From Flavobacterium ajazii (GTDB lineage: Bacteria; Bacteroidota; Bacteroidia; Flavobacteriales; Flavobacteriaceae): a DNA stretch of 64,000 nt. Position 1 is the stretch's first letter; every line of letters starts with the position of its first letter. The stretch spans positions 124,001-188,000 of the forward strand of contig NZ_JAAEHL010000005.1 of the NCBI RefSeq assembly GCF_010614725.1, in the 5' to 3' direction. Below are positions 62,214-64,000 of this stretch, piece after piece. A program made the translations under genes and the position numbers. Below the pieces are notes generated by a model. That model was not told the origin of the DNA. It ran no database searches and saw nothing but the letters and a program-made list of their open reading frames with translations.

Positions 62214-64000
62214 ATGAAAACAATTTCTCAAAAGTTGTTATTTTTATTCCTGCTGTTTCCCTTTATGATGCTTGCTCAGGGCACATTAAAAGGTACAGTT
62301 GTCGATAAAGCGACAGGACAGCCAATCCCTGGAGTAAATGTAAATGTACAAGGTGCTCCGGGAGGAACATCAACCGGTTTTGACGGTAATTTCGAATTAT
62401 CAAATGTAAAAACGGGTAATAAAATCACTGTTTCCTTTATAGGATACAAAACCGCAACCATTGATTATAATGGACAAAAAACACTAAACGTTTCATTAGA
62501 AGAAGACACCAACCAGCTTAAAGAAGTTGTGGTACAGGTAGGTTACGGAACTGTTAAGAAAAAGGATGCAACAGGGGCAGTAGCCGTATTATCTTCAAAA
62601 GAATTCAATAAAGGATTAAATGTAACTCCAGAAAGTTTGCTGACAGGACGAATTTCAGGTGTTAGTGTTACCGGTGGAGGAGCACCGGGAGCAAAAGCTA
62701 ATATCAGAATCAGAGGAGGTTCATCATTAAATGCTTCGAATGAACCTTTAATTGTTGTTGACGGACTTCCATTAAGCAATGCTGTACCTGATGGTTCTAC
62801 CAGTATTTTATCTACAATTGACCCTAATGATATTGAATCTTTCACAATTCTTAAAGACGCTTCTGCATCAGCAATTTACGGATCAAGAGCAGCAAATGGT
62901 GTAATTGTTATTACGACTAAAAAAGGTTCAAAAGACGGATTAAAAGTTACTTTTAATTCTCAGACAGGTATCAGTTCAATTGCTAAAAAAATTGATGTAT
63001 TAAGTGCAGATGAATTTCGTAAACTGGTAAACGAAAAAGGATCAGCAGCACAAAAAGCATTATTAGGAACTGCAAACACAGACTGGCAGGATGAGGTATT
63101 CAGAAAGGTAGTTACTTCTGATAACAATATTTCTTTAAGCGGTTCTTTGTTTAAAAAATTACCTGCAAGATTGTCTGTAGGAAATACAAATACACCGGGT
63201 ATCTTAAAAAATACTTCGTTCGAAAGAACAACTACATCTTTATCCTTAAATCCGGTTTTATTTGACAATCACTTAAAAATTGATATTAACGGAAACCTGT
63301 CTTTCGGTAAAAATCAGTTTCAGGATGAAAACAGTGTGATTGGAAGTGCGATTAATTTTGACCCAACTCAATCTGTTTATGAAGAAGGCTCACGCTATGG
63401 AGGTTATTTTGAATGGCTGCAAGCAAATGGAGATGTGAATCTTCTTGCTGCTAAAAATCCTGTAGCACGTATAAACCAAAACACAAGAAAATCTACTTCA
63501 ACCAGAAAATGGGGTAATGTAAGGATAGATTACAAACTTCATTTCCTTGAAGATTTGAGAGCTGTTGCCGAATTAGGAATTGATAAATTTGACAGTAATG
63601 GTTATGAAGAGACGAGTACCGAAAGTGTCAATGGTTATCAGCCTACATCTTTCTCTGCAGGGAACTGGACAAATTTGGGAGACTATAGAGGGTATACAGA
63701 CTCCAGACAAAATAAAAATTTAAATGCTTATTTAAATTACGTAAAAGAGTTCGGCAAAATCAAACTTGACGTAACAGGTGGATACAACTATCAAATATTT
63801 GAAAGAGAAGCTTATAGCAGTGGCGAAATAAGAAGACCAAATCCTGCTACAGATGTAACAACTGATGCTGATATTAATCTTCAGTCTTATTTTGCGAGAG
63901 TAAATGTTGGTTATGAAAGCCGCTACTTATTAACCTTAAATTACAGAAGAGACGGGACTTCTCGTTTTTCTGAAGAAAACAGATGGGGGAATTTTGGAGG
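62214..64000 (+). CDS. SusC/RagA-type TonB-dependent receptor (partial, 3' end outside window)
   Basis: Open from ATG 62214 to the window end (595 codons, no stop). Signal peptide about 1-21 (LLFPFMMLAQ), carboxypeptidase-like domain with GTVVDKATGQPIPGVNVNVQ, SusC plug with GYGTVKKKDATGAVAVLSS and SLLTGRISGVSVTGGGAPG, then barrel strands. SusC/SusD pairs import oligosaccharides; a susD should follow outside the window. It is divergent from LacI and the starch operon, so the substrate is most likely starch-derived maltodextrin. Confidence 0.93.
   Translation, partial: MKTISQKLLFLFLLFPFMMLAQGTLKGTVVDKATGQPIPGVNVNVQGAPGGTSTGFDGNFELSNVKTGNKITVSFIGYKTATIDYNGQKTLNVSLEEDTNQLKEVVVQVGYGTVKKKDATGAVAVLSSKEFNKGLNVTPESLLTGRISGVSVTGGGAPGAKANIRIRGGSSLNASNEPLIVVDGLPLSNAVPDGSTSILSTIDPNDIESFTILKDASASAIYGSRAANGVIVITTKKGSKDGLKVTFNSQTGISSIAKKIDVLSADEFRKLVNEKGSAAQKALLGTANTDWQDEVFRKVVTSDNNISLSGSLFKKLPARLSVGNTNTPGILKNTSFERTTTSLSLNPVLFDNHLKIDINGNLSFGKNQFQDENSVIGSAINFDPTQSVYEEGSRYGGYFEWLQANGDVNLLAAKNPVARINQNTRKSTSTRKWGNVRIDYKLHFLEDLRAVAELGIDKFDSNGYEETSTESVNGYQPTSFSAGNWTNLGDYRGYTDSRQNKNLNAYLNYVKEFGKIKLDVTGGYNYQIFEREAYSSGEIRRPNPATDVTTDADINLQSYFARVNVGYESRYLLTLNYRRDGTSRFSEENRWGNFG

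Overview
The window looks like a chromosome segment of a Flavobacterium-type Bacteroidota, close in gene content to F. johnsoniae. The reasons are AT-rich DNA, starts without clear Shine-Dalgarno sites, promoters of the form TTG-N19-TAnnTTTG (best at tRNA-Asp and in front of the BlaI operon), SusC/TonB receptors, LES-type lipoproteins, mevalonate-pathway genes, and a starch locus laid out like the known F. johnsoniae one. No phage, IS transposase, CRISPR array or rRNA was seen. The two outermost genes, an ABC permease on the left and a SusC on the right, run off the window.

Layout. 1-5.7 kb: a MacB-type ABC export system (permease, ATPase, HlyD adaptor) divergent from an NtrC-type regulator and histidine kinase; a sigma-54-like promoter and an enhancer-like inverted repeat lie between them. 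5.9-12.8 kb: L,D-transpeptidase, alkyltransferase-like protein, LysE exporter, TrmB, ammonium channel, a secreted NTF2-like protein, a lipoprotein with three His/Cys repeats, and a ribosome hibernation factor. 12.86-16.1 kb: a Trp-rich leader ORF before a small gene, then a restriction-modification island (TdeIII-like nuclease, HTH-fused m5C methyltransferase, Vsr) beside the stump of another endonuclease. 16-25.9 kb: AsmA, thioredoxin, M1 aminopeptidase with DUF58, tRNA-Asp, a methyltransferase, tRNA-Leu and an M20 dipeptidase.

26-33 kb: a BlaI/BlaR1-like operon whose operator overlaps its promoter, a tandem TonB-domain protein, a saccharopine dehydrogenase-like enzyme, DUF423 and PckA. 33-43.3 kb: a TonB receptor with a beta-propeller phytase, a DUF4407 protein, and an AraC regulator divergent from a TonB receptor plus DUF4374 lipoprotein, probably a siderophore or heme uptake pair. 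43.3-48.2 kb: pseudouridine synthase, a UbiA prenyltransferase, mevalonate kinase and diphosphomevalonate decarboxylase, with a toxin-antitoxin pair between the last two. 48.4-51.6 kb: TspO, a HAD phosphatase, a flavoprotein and a glycerophosphodiesterase.

51.8-64 kb: a starch/maltodextrin utilization locus. SusC (partial) is divergent from a LacI regulator and from MFS, beta-phosphoglucomutase, GH65 phosphorylase, GH97 and GH13 genes. The logic is outer-membrane import, GH13/GH97 hydrolysis, uptake across the inner membrane, phosphorolysis of maltose by GH65, and conversion of beta-glucose-1-phosphate to glucose-6-phosphate.

A strong non-coding theme is inverted repeats between genes. Two elements share ACCATATAAGT-type termini (one with perfect 30-bp ends), two identical 62-bp hairpins flank the glycerophosphodiesterase gene, a 28-bp perfect palindrome lies inside that gene, and hairpins with GAGCGGAGTC arms recur.
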